From Rosistilla ulvae (GTDB lineage: Bacteria; Planctomycetota; Planctomycetia; Pirellulales; Pirellulaceae): DNA of 64,000 bases. Location: positions 7,411,805-7,475,804 of the forward strand of contig NZ_CP036261.1 of NCBI RefSeq assembly GCF_007741475.1. Direction: 5' to 3'. Below, piece by piece: positions 46,846-55,798 of this stretch. Every line of letters starts with the position of its first letter. The first letter of the stretch is position 1. The notes beneath the pieces were generated by a model. It ran no database searches. It worked only from the letters and a program-made list of their open reading frames with translations, and was not told the origin of the DNA. The position numbers and the translations under genes were made by a program.

Positions 46846-47610
46846 TTATGCCATCGCGGCCCTGTCGTCGTGTTCCGCTTTGGGCCGCGGCGAGATCGAT
46901 TTTAGCAGCACCGTCAGTCCCGACAGCCCCACCAAAGCCAAGGCGGCCAACACGCCGAGCCCTTTTAAGCGTTGGGCGACTTCCAAGGACTGCCATTGTT
47001 GCGTGATCTGAGAATGGAAGTCGTCGTCCAAAACCAGGACGCTGGCGTGCTGGAACATCTCTCCAGTGCTCGTCGTCAATTTGCCGTTGTAGGTCCGATC
47101 GGGATCGACAAGCCCCGACGCGATCTGTTCGGCCGGCACGACGATCTTCTCACCCGCCCCCGGAAAACCAAGCGCTTGATCGATGTAAGCGATCAAAGCG
47201 ATCTTCTGCTGCTGCAGCAAGCTCTCGCGACTCGAATCGGCCGACAAACTGGGGACCGATTGGACGACCAGCTCCGCCCAGTCGTCGCCGATTTTGTCGG
47301 GTTGATCGACCCACATCGGTCGGTCTTCGGGATAGATCGGATAGTCTTGCGGCGCGGTGGAAAGTTCATGAGGCTGCGAATCGTCATCGCGCGGCTCCGC
47401 CTTCGCTTCCGGCTTTGTTTCGACTTTCGCTTCCATCTTTGCCTCCGGCTTCGAATCGGATTTCTCGTCGGCCGCCACTTCGACTTTCGACGGCTCCTTC
47501 GGATCGTCCGCTTCATCCGCGATACCGCTCGACGCGACACCCAGGACAAAGCCAAACATCGTCGCCAACAGCAGGGCGAGGTGGGGCGATTTCGTTTTTG
47601 ATATCAACAT
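46846..47610 (-). CDS. Exported K/E/P-rich protein with C-terminal membrane anchor
   Basis: A 254-residue protein I do not recognise. A signal peptide (LALLLATMFGFVLGVASSGIA) is followed by a low-complexity Lys/Glu/Pro/Ala stretch of repeated KPEAK/KxEAK units at about 40-75. A soluble region of about 130 residues comes next, ending VLVLDDDFHSQITQQWQSLE, then a membrane helix at about 215-237 (LGVLAALALVGLSGLTVLL) and a short basic tail. The gene lies 84 bases after the kinase gene, in the same direction. It may be an envelope sensor or substrate of that kinase, by position only. Confidence 0.8.
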   Translation of the reverse strand: MLISKTKSPHLALLLATMFGFVLGVASSGIADEADDPKEPSKVEVAADEKSDSKPEAKMEAKVETKPEAKAEPRDDDSQPHELSTAPQDYPIYPEDRPMWVDQPDKIGDDWAELVVQSVPSLSADSSRESLLQQQKIALIAYIDQALGFPGAGEKIVVPAEQIASGLVDPDRTYNGKLTTSTGEMFQHASVLVLDDDFHSQITQQWQSLEVAQRLKGLGVLAALALVGLSGLTVLLKSISPRPKAEHDDRAAMA

Positions 47611-47694
47611 GGCTCTCTGAGCTCCTAACCTTTTTCAATCACAACACCGATCGATCGCGACGGTTCACCAAGGGACGCGAGGCGGTTGTGCCTA

Positions 47695-49824
47695 TCACGC
47701 ACCGGGAACGCGCGCGATCCGATGCGCCGGGTTTTTCCAGACCGCTGCCATCTGAATGGCGATCGCCATCGCGGCCGCTGTCAGCATGCCCCAAGGTTGT
47801 GGCACAGGGATGACTTGGTTCACCAGCCACGCGACAACGACGACGACCGCGACCGACCAGATACTCATCCGTCGGGTTCGCAGCGGATCGGCCGCTCGCC
47901 ACCAGCGAGCCAGGAAAAAGATCGCTGCAAAGTGAGCCATCATCGCCGGCAACAGGATCTCACCCGAGCCGGAATACATGTGACGGGGCAGATCCCAGGC
48001 GACGCGATTCAGATCGAAGCCGGAATCCATCGGGATCATCAACCCGCGTCCCAGGCCATATGCGATTGCGCCAACCGCCGCGCCGACTCCCAATTGAACG
48101 ATGCGTCGCGGAAGTCCTTCGGCTTCGTCGCTTTCCCAAGCTTTGCCCAACCCCAGCATCAACCAGGCACCGGCGAGCGCCGTCGCCGCACCCCAGGCGA
48201 AGGGAGCGATCGCGCGGGCCCCGCCATCTCCTTCGGCGATGCCAAACATCGCCGCCACCCAGCCTAAAACGCCGAGCACGATCAATGCTGTCGTCCACGA
48301 TTCGGTGAGTTCCGCCGCGCGGGTGCGAAGCGGTTTGCCAGCCAATTCGCGGCGGGCCATCATTCGCCACTGCTGCCGCGTCGGCGCCATCTTCTGCCGC
48401 CGCTGGGCGTCGACCGCCGCCGCGTGCGCCGCGGCATAACTCGGCTGGCGTTGATTGGTTAATACCATCGTGCGAATCACGTAATACGGAATGTAGAGCA
48501 TCGCCAACAGCGACAGCATTGGCAGCAACCAGGCGGAGTTCATCAACAGGATCACCACCGCAACGATGACAACGATCAAGCGGCCCAGCGGGTTGGCACT
48601 GCGATCGTGCCACCAGTGATTCAGATCGTGAGCACTCTTGTGCACGGCAAAGGCAAGCGGTTCACTCGGCGCCTTCTTCGCGTTGTGGACCGGCCCGGAG
48701 TTCATCGCCGGCCCGGCAGCGTGGTTCCGTGGATTGTTTTGTTGTGCGTAGTGAGGCGTTGGCGGATCGGAAACCAATTCGGCAAGGATCGGCCGCGCGT
48801 GCGCATCGGGATCGAGTTGGGCGAGCCCATGTTTATCGAGCAACATCCCCAGCGGTTCCAACAGCTCGGCGACGCTCTTCTGCCGCGCATCGGGATTCTT
48901 TTGCAACGCTTTGGCGATCACGCCGCGGAAGGGCGGTTCGACCTGCGACAGATCGGGATCGCTGGTCAAGTGCTTCATGATGATCTCGTGAGACGATTCG
49001 CCGTTGAAGGGAACGTCTCCGGTCAACAGTTCGAACAAGATGATCCCAAGGGCGTAGATATCGATCTCTTTGCCATAGTCTCCGCGGCCGATCTCCGGTG
49101 CCATGTAGTGGAACGTGCCGACGCTTTCGGTGTTGCCTCCGCGGCGCGAACAGGAGATGAACTTGCTGAGTCCATAGTCGCCGATCTTGAAGATCCCATC
49201 GTCGTCGAAGATGTTCCCCGGTTTGAGATCGCGATGCACGATCCCGTGGTCGTGCAGGTAGGCGACGCCGGCTGCCAGATCGCCGAACCAACGCAGCGCT
49301 TGTTCGCGGGGAAGGCCTTGGCGGTTGCGATCGAGTTCTTCGCGGAGCGTCGCCCCGGCGACATACTCCATCAAGATCCAAGCCTGATCGTTGTCGTCGT
49401 ACCGCACGTCGTACAGCGAGACCAGGTTGGGATGCTTCAGATTCATGCAGTGCCCGACGCCACGCAGCTCGATATCGAGATTGCGTTGGACGCGTTTCAG
49501 TGCAACTTCTTTGCCCGCACCGCTGACAGCGAAATAGACCTCGCCAAATCCGCCTACACCGATCCCACGCTTGATCGTGTATCCCTTTAAGGGTTCGTCG
49601 CCGGTGGCGTAGGTGAATTTCATCGTTGAGCCTGTTTTCGGCAAATCCTCGTCGCCTAGCGGATGAGGAGCGTATCGCGTCGATTCTATTTTATCTGCTA
49701 ATGCGGGCATCGCGTTGTGTTCCTTATCGGACAGCGTCGTCGCAGCACCGATGCGCGCCGAGCCATCGGAAGTTGGGTCCGAGTTAACAGGCCGGATCGA
49801 ATTGCGTTTGAGGCGCGAAAACAT
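47695..49824 (-). CDS. Ser/Thr protein kinase with multi-TM C-terminal half
   Basis: A 709-residue Hanks-type kinase. Residues 1-80 are a variable N-terminus; ATG 49824 or ATG 49710 are both possible. The kinase domain is at about 82-345: glycine loop GVGGFGEVYF, Lys110 in VALKR, HRDLKPGN at 197-204, DYG at 216-218 in place of the usual DFG (a tolerated variant), and HYMAPEIGRG. The C-terminal half has about eight hydrophobic segments between 415 and 700. It lies 26 bases after the FHA gene. With the FHA and coiled-coil proteins it forms a second kinase/FHA module in the window. Confidence 0.93.
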   Translation of the reverse strand: MFSRLKRNSIRPVNSDPTSDGSARIGAATTLSDKEHNAMPALADKIESTRYAPHPLGDEDLPKTGSTMKFTYATGDEPLKGYTIKRGIGVGGFGEVYFAVSGAGKEVALKRVQRNLDIELRGVGHCMNLKHPNLVSLYDVRYDDNDQAWILMEYVAGATLREELDRNRQGLPREQALRWFGDLAAGVAYLHDHGIVHRDLKPGNIFDDDGIFKIGDYGLSKFISCSRRGGNTESVGTFHYMAPEIGRGDYGKEIDIYALGIILFELLTGDVPFNGESSHEIIMKHLTSDPDLSQVEPPFRGVIAKALQKNPDARQKSVAELLEPLGMLLDKHGLAQLDPDAHARPILAELVSDPPTPHYAQQNNPRNHAAGPAMNSGPVHNAKKAPSEPLAFAVHKSAHDLNHWWHDRSANPLGRLIVVIVAVVILLMNSAWLLPMLSLLAMLYIPYYVIRTMVLTNQRQPSYAAAHAAAVDAQRRQKMAPTRQQWRMMARRELAGKPLRTRAAELTESWTTALIVLGVLGWVAAMFGIAEGDGGARAIAPFAWGAATALAGAWLMLGLGKAWESDEAEGLPRRIVQLGVGAAVGAIAYGLGRGLMIPMDSGFDLNRVAWDLPRHMYSGSGEILLPAMMAHFAAIFFLARWWRAADPLRTRRMSIWSVAVVVVVAWLVNQVIPVPQPWGMLTAAAMAIAIQMAAVWKNPAHRIARVPGA

Positions 49825-49850
49825 TCAACTAGTCCCGTTTTTCGTGCTTT

Positions 49851-50573
49851 TCATAACCGCTCCATCGACATCGCCAGCGTTTCTCCTTCGATCCGACAGT
49901 CGGGATTTAATACCGCCGTCTGCCCGGCCGGCGTCCCATCGACGACCAACGGTTCCTCGCTACGGATCCGCCAATCGTCTCCCGAAACAAACAGGATCGC
50001 GTCGCTGGTCCAATGCGGGCATTGGATATGAGCCCCTTGCGAGGGCCCGATCACGCAGGTGTCGGCCAGCAGGATCACCCCGTCGGCGCGGGGCTGCGTG
50101 CGATGACGGCTGACCAAATTCAATCGCGCCGACGAACTCAGCGGATGTGTTTTGTGAAACTGGAACTCGACCACGCTCCCCAGTTGAAACCGATCGCCGG
50201 TTCGCAGCAGGGTAGGGCGGTCCAACGGTTCGCCTTGCAGACGCGTTGGCGCCAGTGGTTGCAACACGTAATCGCTCCCCTGACGGCGAACCGCCGCAGC
50301 CCGTCGCGAGAGATCGCCTTGGACATTGATCTCGACCGACGAACCCGCTCCCGGCCCACCGATCAACCACTCGTCGCCGGCGACGATCAAGAAGCCCCCC
50401 ACACCATCGATCCACAGCATCCGCGCGTTCTTGCTATCGCTGCCGCGGTCGCCATGCGATCGGTCGTGCGGTCGATCTTCCACCACGCTGTTCACCTCGA
50501 TTGTCGAACCAGCTAAAAATTCGTTGTTCCACGACGGCAGCCCGGTTGGATTAACAACCGGGCCACAGGTCAT
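49851..50573 (-). CDS. Protein with two FHA-like domains
   Basis: A 240-residue soluble protein. ATG 50573 has GGAAG seven bases upstream; a GTG six codons earlier is the alternative. Two weak FHA-like repeats are visible: about 50-135 (FLIVAGDEWLIGGPGAGSSV, LSRRAAAVRRQGSDYVLQP, LLRTGDRFQLG) and about 145-235 (GVILLADTCVIGPSQGAHIQ, DDWRIRSEEPLVVDGTPAG). The conserved FHA Arg and Ser residues are not both clear, so phosphothreonine binding is uncertain. It begins 24 bases after the coiled-coil gene and leads into the kinase gene. It probably serves as adaptor for that kinase. Confidence 0.8.
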   Translation of the reverse strand: MTCGPVVNPTGLPSWNNEFLAGSTIEVNSVVEDRPHDRSHGDRGSDSKNARMLWIDGVGGFLIVAGDEWLIGGPGAGSSVEINVQGDLSRRAAAVRRQGSDYVLQPLAPTRLQGEPLDRPTLLRTGDRFQLGSVVEFQFHKTHPLSSSARLNLVSRHRTQPRADGVILLADTCVIGPSQGAHIQCPHWTSDAILFVSGDDWRIRSEEPLVVDGTPAGQTAVLNPDCRIEGETLAMSMERL

Positions 50574-50597
50574 CGCTTGACTTCCACCCACCGTCGA

Positions 50598-51407
50598 TCA
50601 GTCGATCTGAATCATCGCAACGGAATCTTCAGCGGTAGGTTGGTCGCCGTTGAAGTAGGTCGAGACCTGATTCAAGATGTCCTCGTCCGACTCCTCGGTC
50701 AACTCGATCGTACCGTAATACTGATTGTCGACAGCCAACAGCTCTTCGTCGACTTCGATCCGCGTGCGGATGCTGTCGATCAGATCGCGGGTTCGCGACA
50801 GATGGCTATCGTCCAGGTTCAGCGAGCTGGCGGCGTGGGCAACTTGGTTGGCTGCGTATTGAGCCTGCAAGTTTTCGACTTCGACTTCCAACTGACGCTT
50901 TGCCGACAACATCTCATCCATCCGGTCCTTGGCCGCTTGCAGCGTCTTCTCACGCGCGGTGAGCATTTGTTGCAGCTTGTCCACGGTTGCCTTTTGGGTC
51001 TTAAATCGGTTGAAGCGACCCGACAGATCGTCTTTGACTTGGTCGGCACTATAAGTTCGCTTGGCGTAAACGAACCGCGTGTCGCCACTTTGCAGATCGG
51101 CGGTCAAACGCATGATGTCGCGTTCGGCCGAAGCCAACATGTCGGCCTTCGAATCGATCTGCTTTTGAAGCTTCGCGACGTGGATTTTTTCCGACGCGAT
51201 CAACTTCATGTTCTTGGCGATCTCCGGCTGCAGGTCGTCGATCATCTGACGGGCACGATCGATTTCCACGTTTACCGGGACGACATCTTTGACCGCATCG
51301 CGAGCGTAACCGAACCCGGTCTTCATATAGCTCGACATTCCGGTCCCAAAAACGAGCCCAGAAAGCAACAGGGCCAGGCTACCGCCAACTAGGGTTTTCT
51401 TAATCAT
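50598..51407 (-). CDS. Exported coiled-coil protein
   Basis: A 269-residue protein. ATG 51407 opens a hydrophobic N-terminal segment (LVGGSLALLLSGLVFGTGM) that is a signal or anchor. Almost the whole remainder, about 45-215, is predicted coiled-coil by heptad pattern (EIAKNMKLIASEKIHVAKLQKQIDSKADMLASAE and following), ending in an acidic tail. I do not recognise a named family, although such proteins are common in planctomycetes. AGAGAG lies upstream. It is the first gene of the run coiled-coil, FHA, kinase. It may act as a rod-like envelope partner of the kinase. Confidence 0.83.
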   Translation of the reverse strand: MIKKTLVGGSLALLLSGLVFGTGMSSYMKTGFGYARDAVKDVVPVNVEIDRARQMIDDLQPEIAKNMKLIASEKIHVAKLQKQIDSKADMLASAERDIMRLTADLQSGDTRFVYAKRTYSADQVKDDLSGRFNRFKTQKATVDKLQQMLTAREKTLQAAKDRMDEMLSAKRQLEVEVENLQAQYAANQVAHAASSLNLDDSHLSRTRDLIDSIRTRIEVDEELLAVDNQYYGTIELTEESDEDILNQVSTYFNGDQPTAEDSVAMIQID

Positions 51408-51680
51408 CACACTTACTCTCTATCTAAATTTGACTTTGCATTCCCTGAATTCTTGCGACCCCACCAAGGATCCACGTTCCATTCATCCAGTAGTTCGCCG
51501 CCGCCGCGGGGATCTTGGTGAATCGAACCGAAAATTTTTCCAGGTCGGAACAATTGCCCGTCCTTCCAAGGGAAAAGCCTGATTTGCCGCAGAGTTCTTT
51601 TGGTTTGCTGGGCGAACTCGATTAAGTTCGAGAAAGGAGAGGGAACCCTGGCACGCTGGAAGCCGTATTAAAGAGACAAT

Positions 51681-51718
51681 GCTGCCTTTTTGAGACATTC
51701 GCGTCCTAAAAAAGCAGC
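51681..51718. promoter_or_regulatory. Inverted repeat between divergent genes
   Basis: An 11-base arm with one mismatch around a spacer of 16 bases: GCTGCCTTTTT and AAAAAAGCAGC. It may be an operator or a hairpin; no known protein is implied. Confidence 0.35.
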
Positions 51719-51743
51719 GCGGTAAACCGCGTCAGAATTTAGG

Positions 51744-51760
51744 CAAGTTGACTTAACTTG
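51744..51760. promoter_or_regulatory. Short perfect palindrome
   Basis: CAAGTT and AACTTG flank a 5-base spacer, about 165 bases before the small protein start. It may be an operator; the evidence is only symmetry. Confidence 0.3.
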
Positions 51761-51925
51761 ATAGAGCAAAAGGAGTTAAGCGTTCTCAGCAAGAATTGCC
51801 ATGTCACCATGGCACGTTGATTGCTCCGAACCTTTATTCAGAAGAATCGGTCTTAATTGGCATCGACCGCAACCGCGGCAATGCCGATAAACGATACTAG
51901 GGACTGTCGAACCGGGAGACGAATT

Positions 51926-52135
51926 ATGTCGCCAATCTATTCCAATCCGAAAAACGGAACTGCCACCACGCTTCCTATCGAAGCGACTTGGGCAGAGCTC
52001 TCCGAACGGACAGACAAAGCCGATACCAGCGCTTTGGCTCAATGGATCGAGGCAGATCTCGAGCGTATCGAAAATCAGTTGAGCGATTTCATTACGCCCA
52101 ACACGCTGAAGAAGTCGTTGCGCAGCGGACGCTAA
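51926..52135 (+). CDS. Small 69-residue protein of unknown function
   Basis: ATG 51926 has GGGAG eight bases upstream. The protein begins MSPIYSNPKNGTATTLP, has an acidic helical middle (EADLERIENQLSDF) and ends KKSLRSGR. I see no signal peptide or membrane segment, and no known motif. It is the only plus-strand gene between the coiled-coil gene and the KAS II gene, converging with the latter at a 60-base gap. It is likely to be real because of the ribosome site and charge pattern; function unknown. Confidence 0.7.
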   Translation: MSPIYSNPKNGTATTLPIEATWAELSERTDKADTSALAQWIEADLERIENQLSDFITPNTLKKSLRSGR

Positions 52136-52195
52136 CGACGATTGAAGCACTCGCGGCGGGGGAAACCGCCCACCGCGATCGATCATTCTATAGGC

Positions 52196-53479
52196 CTAAG
52201 CTTCGAACTTGCCCAAGCAGAGGGTGACGTTCTGGCCACCAAAACCGAAGCTGTTGTTCAACGCATACTTCACTTTGGCCTGCCGCGCTTCGTTGGGCAC
52301 GTAATCCAGATCGCAAAGCGGATCGGGATTTTCATAATTGATCGTCGGTGGCAGCACGCTGTCGCGAATCGCTAGCAAACAGACGATCATCTCGGTCACG
52401 CCCGCTGCGGCAATCAAGTGCCCCATCATGCTCTTGGTACTGCTGACCGGCGTCTTATAAGCGTTGTCGCCAAAGACCTGCTTGCATGCTAGCGTTTCGA
52501 CCTTGTCGTTGACCGTCGTGCTGGTTCCGTGAGCATTGACGTAATCGATGTCCTCGGGATTCAGTCCCGCATCGCTGATCGCCATCCGCATGCTTGCAAT
52601 TCCGCCGTGCCCATCGGGTGGAATGTCGGTGATCCGAAACGCGTCGGCGGTCGTTCCATAACCGAGGATCTCACCGTAGATCGGGGCCCCACGGCGGCGA
52701 GCGTGTTCGAGTTCTTCGAGCACAACCATGCCGGAACCCTCCCCCAAAACAAACCCATCGCGACGGGCGTCGAACGGGCGGCTGGCCGATGTCGGGTTGG
52801 CGTTGTTCTCGCTGAGAGCCGTCAGCAGATTAAATCCGGTGACGCCAAAGGGATGGATCATGCTGTGCGTGCCGCCGGAAAGCATCACGTCGGCATCGCC
52901 GCGACGGATGATCTCGGTCGCTTCACCGATCGCTTGGCTGCTGGCCGCACAAGCTGTCAGACAGTTGTAGTTGGGCCCTTGAGCGTTGAACATCGCCGCC
53001 AGATGGGCCGCCGGCATGTTCGGTTCCTGTTCCAATTCGACCAGCGGATTGAGTACTTCCAGTCCCTTCTGCAGGAACTTGGCCATGTCGTACTCGCCCC
53101 CCTCCATCGCCACGGTCATCATGTCGGTGAAGGTGACAAAGTCCTGGTTTCCTTCGCCGCTGCCCAGGTAGACGCCAAAGCGATGCGGGGCGACGCCGGC
53201 GTCCATGATCCCGCTTTCACTGATCGCCTGCTTCGCCGCACCGGCGGCAAACTTGGTGTGCCGGCCGCGGTGCTTCCACAATTCGGGATCTTCGCCGGTA
53301 TCTGTGATGTCCCAACCCTTCACCTCTGCCGAGATTTGGGTCGGAAAACCTTTGGCGTTAAACAACGTCGTGTACCCGACGCCGCTTTGACCCTCCTGCA
53401 AGCCTTTCCATACGGTGGTTGGATCATGTCCCATGGGGTTGATCATACCGATGCCAGTGACGACAACGCGTGGACGCAT
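52196..53479 (-). CDS. fabF: Beta-ketoacyl-ACP synthase II (KAS II/FabF-like)
   Basis: A 427-residue thiolase-fold condensing enzyme. The catalytic set is complete: Cys177 in TACAAS, His317 in NAHGTST, and His354 in MMGHLIAAAG. It opens with RVVVTGIGMINPMG and ends GFGGQNVTLCLGKFEA. It adds two carbons to an acyl-ACP from malonyl-ACP. AAAGG is about eight bases before ATG 53479. It is the last gene in the set hotdog, ACP, hotdog, KAS II. There is no reductase nearby, so it either supplements the main fatty-acid pathway or builds a special chain. Confidence 0.93.
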   Translation of the reverse strand: MRPRVVVTGIGMINPMGHDPTTVWKGLQEGQSGVGYTTLFNAKGFPTQISAEVKGWDITDTGEDPELWKHRGRHTKFAAGAAKQAISESGIMDAGVAPHRFGVYLGSGEGNQDFVTFTDMMTVAMEGGEYDMAKFLQKGLEVLNPLVELEQEPNMPAAHLAAMFNAQGPNYNCLTACAASSQAIGEATEIIRRGDADVMLSGGTHSMIHPFGVTGFNLLTALSENNANPTSASRPFDARRDGFVLGEGSGMVVLEELEHARRRGAPIYGEILGYGTTADAFRITDIPPDGHGGIASMRMAISDAGLNPEDIDYVNAHGTSTTVNDKVETLACKQVFGDNAYKTPVSSTKSMMGHLIAAAGVTEMIVCLLAIRDSVLPPTINYENPDPLCDLDYVPNEARQAKVKYALNNSFGFGGQNVTLCLGKFEA

Positions 53480-53826
53480 GGTGTTACCTTTGAAGATGCA
53501 AATATTTGGACAGATTGGATTTTTGATTTGCGATTCCCGCAGCCTACCGATCTTCGATGTGGCGAAGCGACGGAGACCGTCGGGACGGCTGATCGGGAAG
53601 CTTTTGATCCAAAGCTGAAAACGTGAGTTTACCGGTTGGGAAAATCGCGAGCCCGAATCGCGAAACTTAAGCGTAGCCGAACTTGCCGCCGATTGGTATT
53701 CGGGTTTCCCCTCGGATCCGAGCGATCTCGCCGGCTAGGACCCGACAATTGCGGATCCCCGCGTGGCGGCAGGGAGAACCAGTGGTCAATCCTCTTCCGC
53801 CAGCCGGGTTGGATTTGCTGGCGGCT
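53480..53826. other. Gap upstream of the KAS II gene
   Basis: No frame here has a ribosome site or a recognisable product. It may hold a separate KAS II promoter, as the gap is long for an operon. Confidence 0.5.
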
Positions 53827-54360
53827 TTAGGTTGCCGGAGTCGATTCGTCGTCCAGCAGATTCTTGGAGACTGGCAGCGGATTTCCGTCGGCATCCTGAG
53901 CAACTTCCCACAATCGCATCAGCCGCAACATCGTCAGCAGATTGGCTGGATTGAACAGCTGGCCGGTGCCAAAGCGTTCCTCGTCCAGGAAGGCAAACAA
54001 CATCTGGACTTCCGCCTGCAGTTTGCCTTCGCAGTAACTGGTTCCGGTGATCACCGCCCCATCGTTCTGCAGATCGTCGATCGTGGCGGTGTAGTGCAGG
54101 GTATCGCCGGGGCGAGCGGGTTGGTGGAATTTGGCTTTCCCAACCTTCGCCAGCACGATCCGCTGTTGAAAATCGAAGCACTCCGAGACCAGGATCCCGC
54201 CGGTCTGGGCGAGACCTTCGATGATCAGAGTGTTGGGAAAGACGGGGTGCGCCGGCAGATATTCGTCGACCGGTTCCTCGGTCAACGAGATATTTTTGAT
54301 CGCTTCGGCGCGCTCACGGCTCTTGAAATAGGTGAAGCGATCGATCCAAAACCAACGCAT
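53827..54360 (-). CDS. Hotdog-fold dehydratase-like protein (FabA/FabZ type)
   Basis: A 177-residue protein with the 3-hydroxyacyl-ACP dehydratase pattern: MRWFWIDRFTYF, PAHPVFPNTLIIEGLAQTGG (His and the family Pro/Gly pattern), KAKFHQPARPGDTL and EGKLQAEVQMLFAFLDEE. The catalytic helix Glu/Asp lies in IIEGLAQ. The frame opens earlier, but ATG 54360 starts at the first conserved residue and has a GAGTGG stretch upstream. It would dehydrate beta-hydroxyacyl-ACP; the acyl carrier is encoded 464 bases upstream. The carboxyl end is Ser/Thr rich without known role. Confidence 0.86.
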   Translation of the reverse strand: MRWFWIDRFTYFKSRERAEAIKNISLTEEPVDEYLPAHPVFPNTLIIEGLAQTGGILVSECFDFQQRIVLAKVGKAKFHQPARPGDTLHYTATIDDLQNDGAVITGTSYCEGKLQAEVQMLFAFLDEERFGTGQLFNPANLLTMLRLMRLWEVAQDADGNPLPVSKNLLDDESTPAT

Positions 54361-54824
54361 TGTCTTATGCCACTCTGTCGATAAATAAAAGCTTCCACGC
54401 TGACAGCCAGCTGTTCCGCGAATGGCCTCGATGCCATTTGACGGGCGAACCCCGCCATCACAGCCGCTGCGGCGGCCATCGTTCGCCTGTCCGGGCGACA
54501 CAAACTTCGCTGGGTCCAAACCGCAATCGATTGGGACCTACCGACGAGGATGCGTCGCAGAAAACGAGCGTTTGCAATCGGGTAGAAACCGATTTTTGTT
54601 CCAACCGGGGGCGGCAACGCCCCGCTATTCTCTGTCCCAACGCGCCCCGGGAGGGACGCGGTTTGGCGAGACGCTGCAGAGGCCGATTGCGTTCGCACCT
54701 CTGCTTCCTGGCGAGCGACAGAACGAGGCGATGATGCTATCAAAACGAAGCACCTCGCCTCGCGGCAGCTCACCCGATCCGACGAACAACTCCCAGCGGA
54801 CGCTCCCGCCGGGGCGGGGCCTAA
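54361..54824. other. Gap between ACP and hotdog genes
   Basis: No gene is supported; open frames on both strands lack coding character. It contains the hairpin at 54724-54762. Confidence 0.5.
54724..54762 (-). terminator. Hairpin after the ACP gene
   Basis: CGAGGCGA and TCGCCTCG pair fully, with further pairing of GTGCT and AGCAT inside, 62 bases past the ACP stop on the minus strand. No T tract follows, so it may attenuate rather than stop transcription. Confidence 0.45.
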
Positions 54825-55211
54825 TTAGGCGCCGACCTTGGAGTTGACGTAGCTGCATAGATCGTTGACGGTCAACAGATCGCCGAAGTCTTGAACGCGA
54901 GGGTTCTTTTCGAACTTCGACAGATCGGCCCACGACATACGCTTCTTCAGCTCGACCAAGCCGTCTTCGGTGACCTTGCCATCTTTGACATATTCGCTGT
55001 TGGTCAAAATGTCCTCGGGGAACAATTCTTCGCGAGGAATTTGGATGTCGAAGGCTTTTTCCAACTTGAACACGATGTCCAGAAAGTCGATCGATTCGGC
55101 ACCAAGATCGCCAACCATCGTCGCTTCGGGAGTGACTTCGTCGTCGTCAACACCTAGTGCGTCGACCAGAGCAGCTTGAACCTTTTCGTAGACTTCGTCT
55201 TGCGTAGGCAT
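54825..55211 (-). CDS. Acyl carrier protein, long form
   Basis: A 128-residue acyl carrier protein. Ser40 in GDLGAESIDFLD is the phosphopantetheine site. A standard ACP has about 78 residues; this one has a longer loop and C-terminal part (about 60-128, SWADLSKFEKNPRVQDFGDL). The acidic DDDEVTPEA and helix 2 pattern are typical. It sits between two hotdog-fold genes and is the likely carrier for them and the KAS II. The gap to the upstream hotdog gene is 86 bases. Confidence 0.92.
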   Translation of the reverse strand: MPTQDEVYEKVQAALVDALGVDDDEVTPEATMVGDLGAESIDFLDIVFKLEKAFDIQIPREELFPEDILTNSEYVKDGKVTEDGLVELKKRMSWADLSKFEKNPRVQDFGDLLTVNDLCSYVNSKVGA

Positions 55212-55297
55212 CGTTATTTAAACCTTTCGTATTTACGAATATGTGCCGTTTGACTGTTTCTTCGGCACGTGTATCAAAGTGATTTGCTGTGTTGCAA

Positions 55298-55798
55298 TTA
55301 CAATGTCGACTGCGTCATCGCTTGGATCACTGCGGGCTGATCCCCAAACATATTAAAGAACTGCTCTCGAACAAACCTTCGGGTATCGTCGTCGTTATTG
55401 TGCGGACTCGCTTCGCTGCTGGACCGCTCCAAGATTAAACGTGCCGATACCGTTACTTTATCGCCCTTCGTGGCCTGAGCCTTGACCGTCACTAGCTGAC
55501 CATCCTCTTTAAACTTGTCAGCTTTGATCTCCAAGGTCTCTCCGGGACACAAAAAGTCACCGAACTTGACCGATTTGGCTTCGACCAAAAAGACGTGAGG
55601 CGAGGCAAAATCTTCGCCGGTTCGAACCATCCACATCGCCGCTTGGTACAATGCTTCGAGCATCATCACCCCCGGCATGACCGGAAAACGCGGGAAATGG
55701 TCCGAGAGATAGTCTTCCGACGCGTGCAGCGTGCGGCGGGCGATAAGTTGAATCCCGGGTTGGAGCGCAACGATTTCGTCGAGCTGACTGTAACGCAT
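55298..55798 (-). CDS. Hotdog-fold dehydratase-like protein (FabZ type)
   Basis: A 166-residue protein from ATG 55798; a TTG five codons earlier is possible, and neither is ideally placed against GAAGGAA. It carries YLSDHFPRFPVMPGVMMLEALYQA, where His, the Pro-Gly pair and Glu match the FabZ active site, and later VKFGDFLCPGETLEI. The C-terminal 40 residues (SSSEASPHNNDDDTRRF) are outside the core fold. It is the first gene of the acyl cluster and is divergent from the LigD-type gene. Confidence 0.87.
   Translation of the reverse strand: MRYSQLDEIVALQPGIQLIARRTLHASEDYLSDHFPRFPVMPGVMMLEALYQAAMWMVRTGEDFASPHVFLVEAKSVKFGDFLCPGETLEIKADKFKEDGQLVTVKAQATKGDKVTVSARLILERSSSEASPHNNDDDTRRFVREQFFNMFGDQPAVIQAMTQSTL

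Larger units (their letters stand above)
51408..51925. other. Regulatory intergenic region with two inverted repeats
   Basis: No gene is supported here. It separates the minus-strand coiled-coil gene from the plus-strand small protein gene, so promoters run both ways. Two inverted repeats occur: GCTGCCTTTTT with AAAAAAGCAGC at 51681-51718, one mismatch, and CAAGTT with AACTTG at 51744-51760. Confidence 0.5.

Noticed and set aside
51776..52186. A 136-codon minus-strand frame.
   Set aside because: It is opposite the small plus-strand gene, which has a proper ribosome site; the minus frame has none.
54422..54847. A 141-codon plus-strand frame between ACP and hotdog genes.
   Set aside because: It is Arg/Pro rich, has no ribosome site and overlaps the ACP 3' end antisense.
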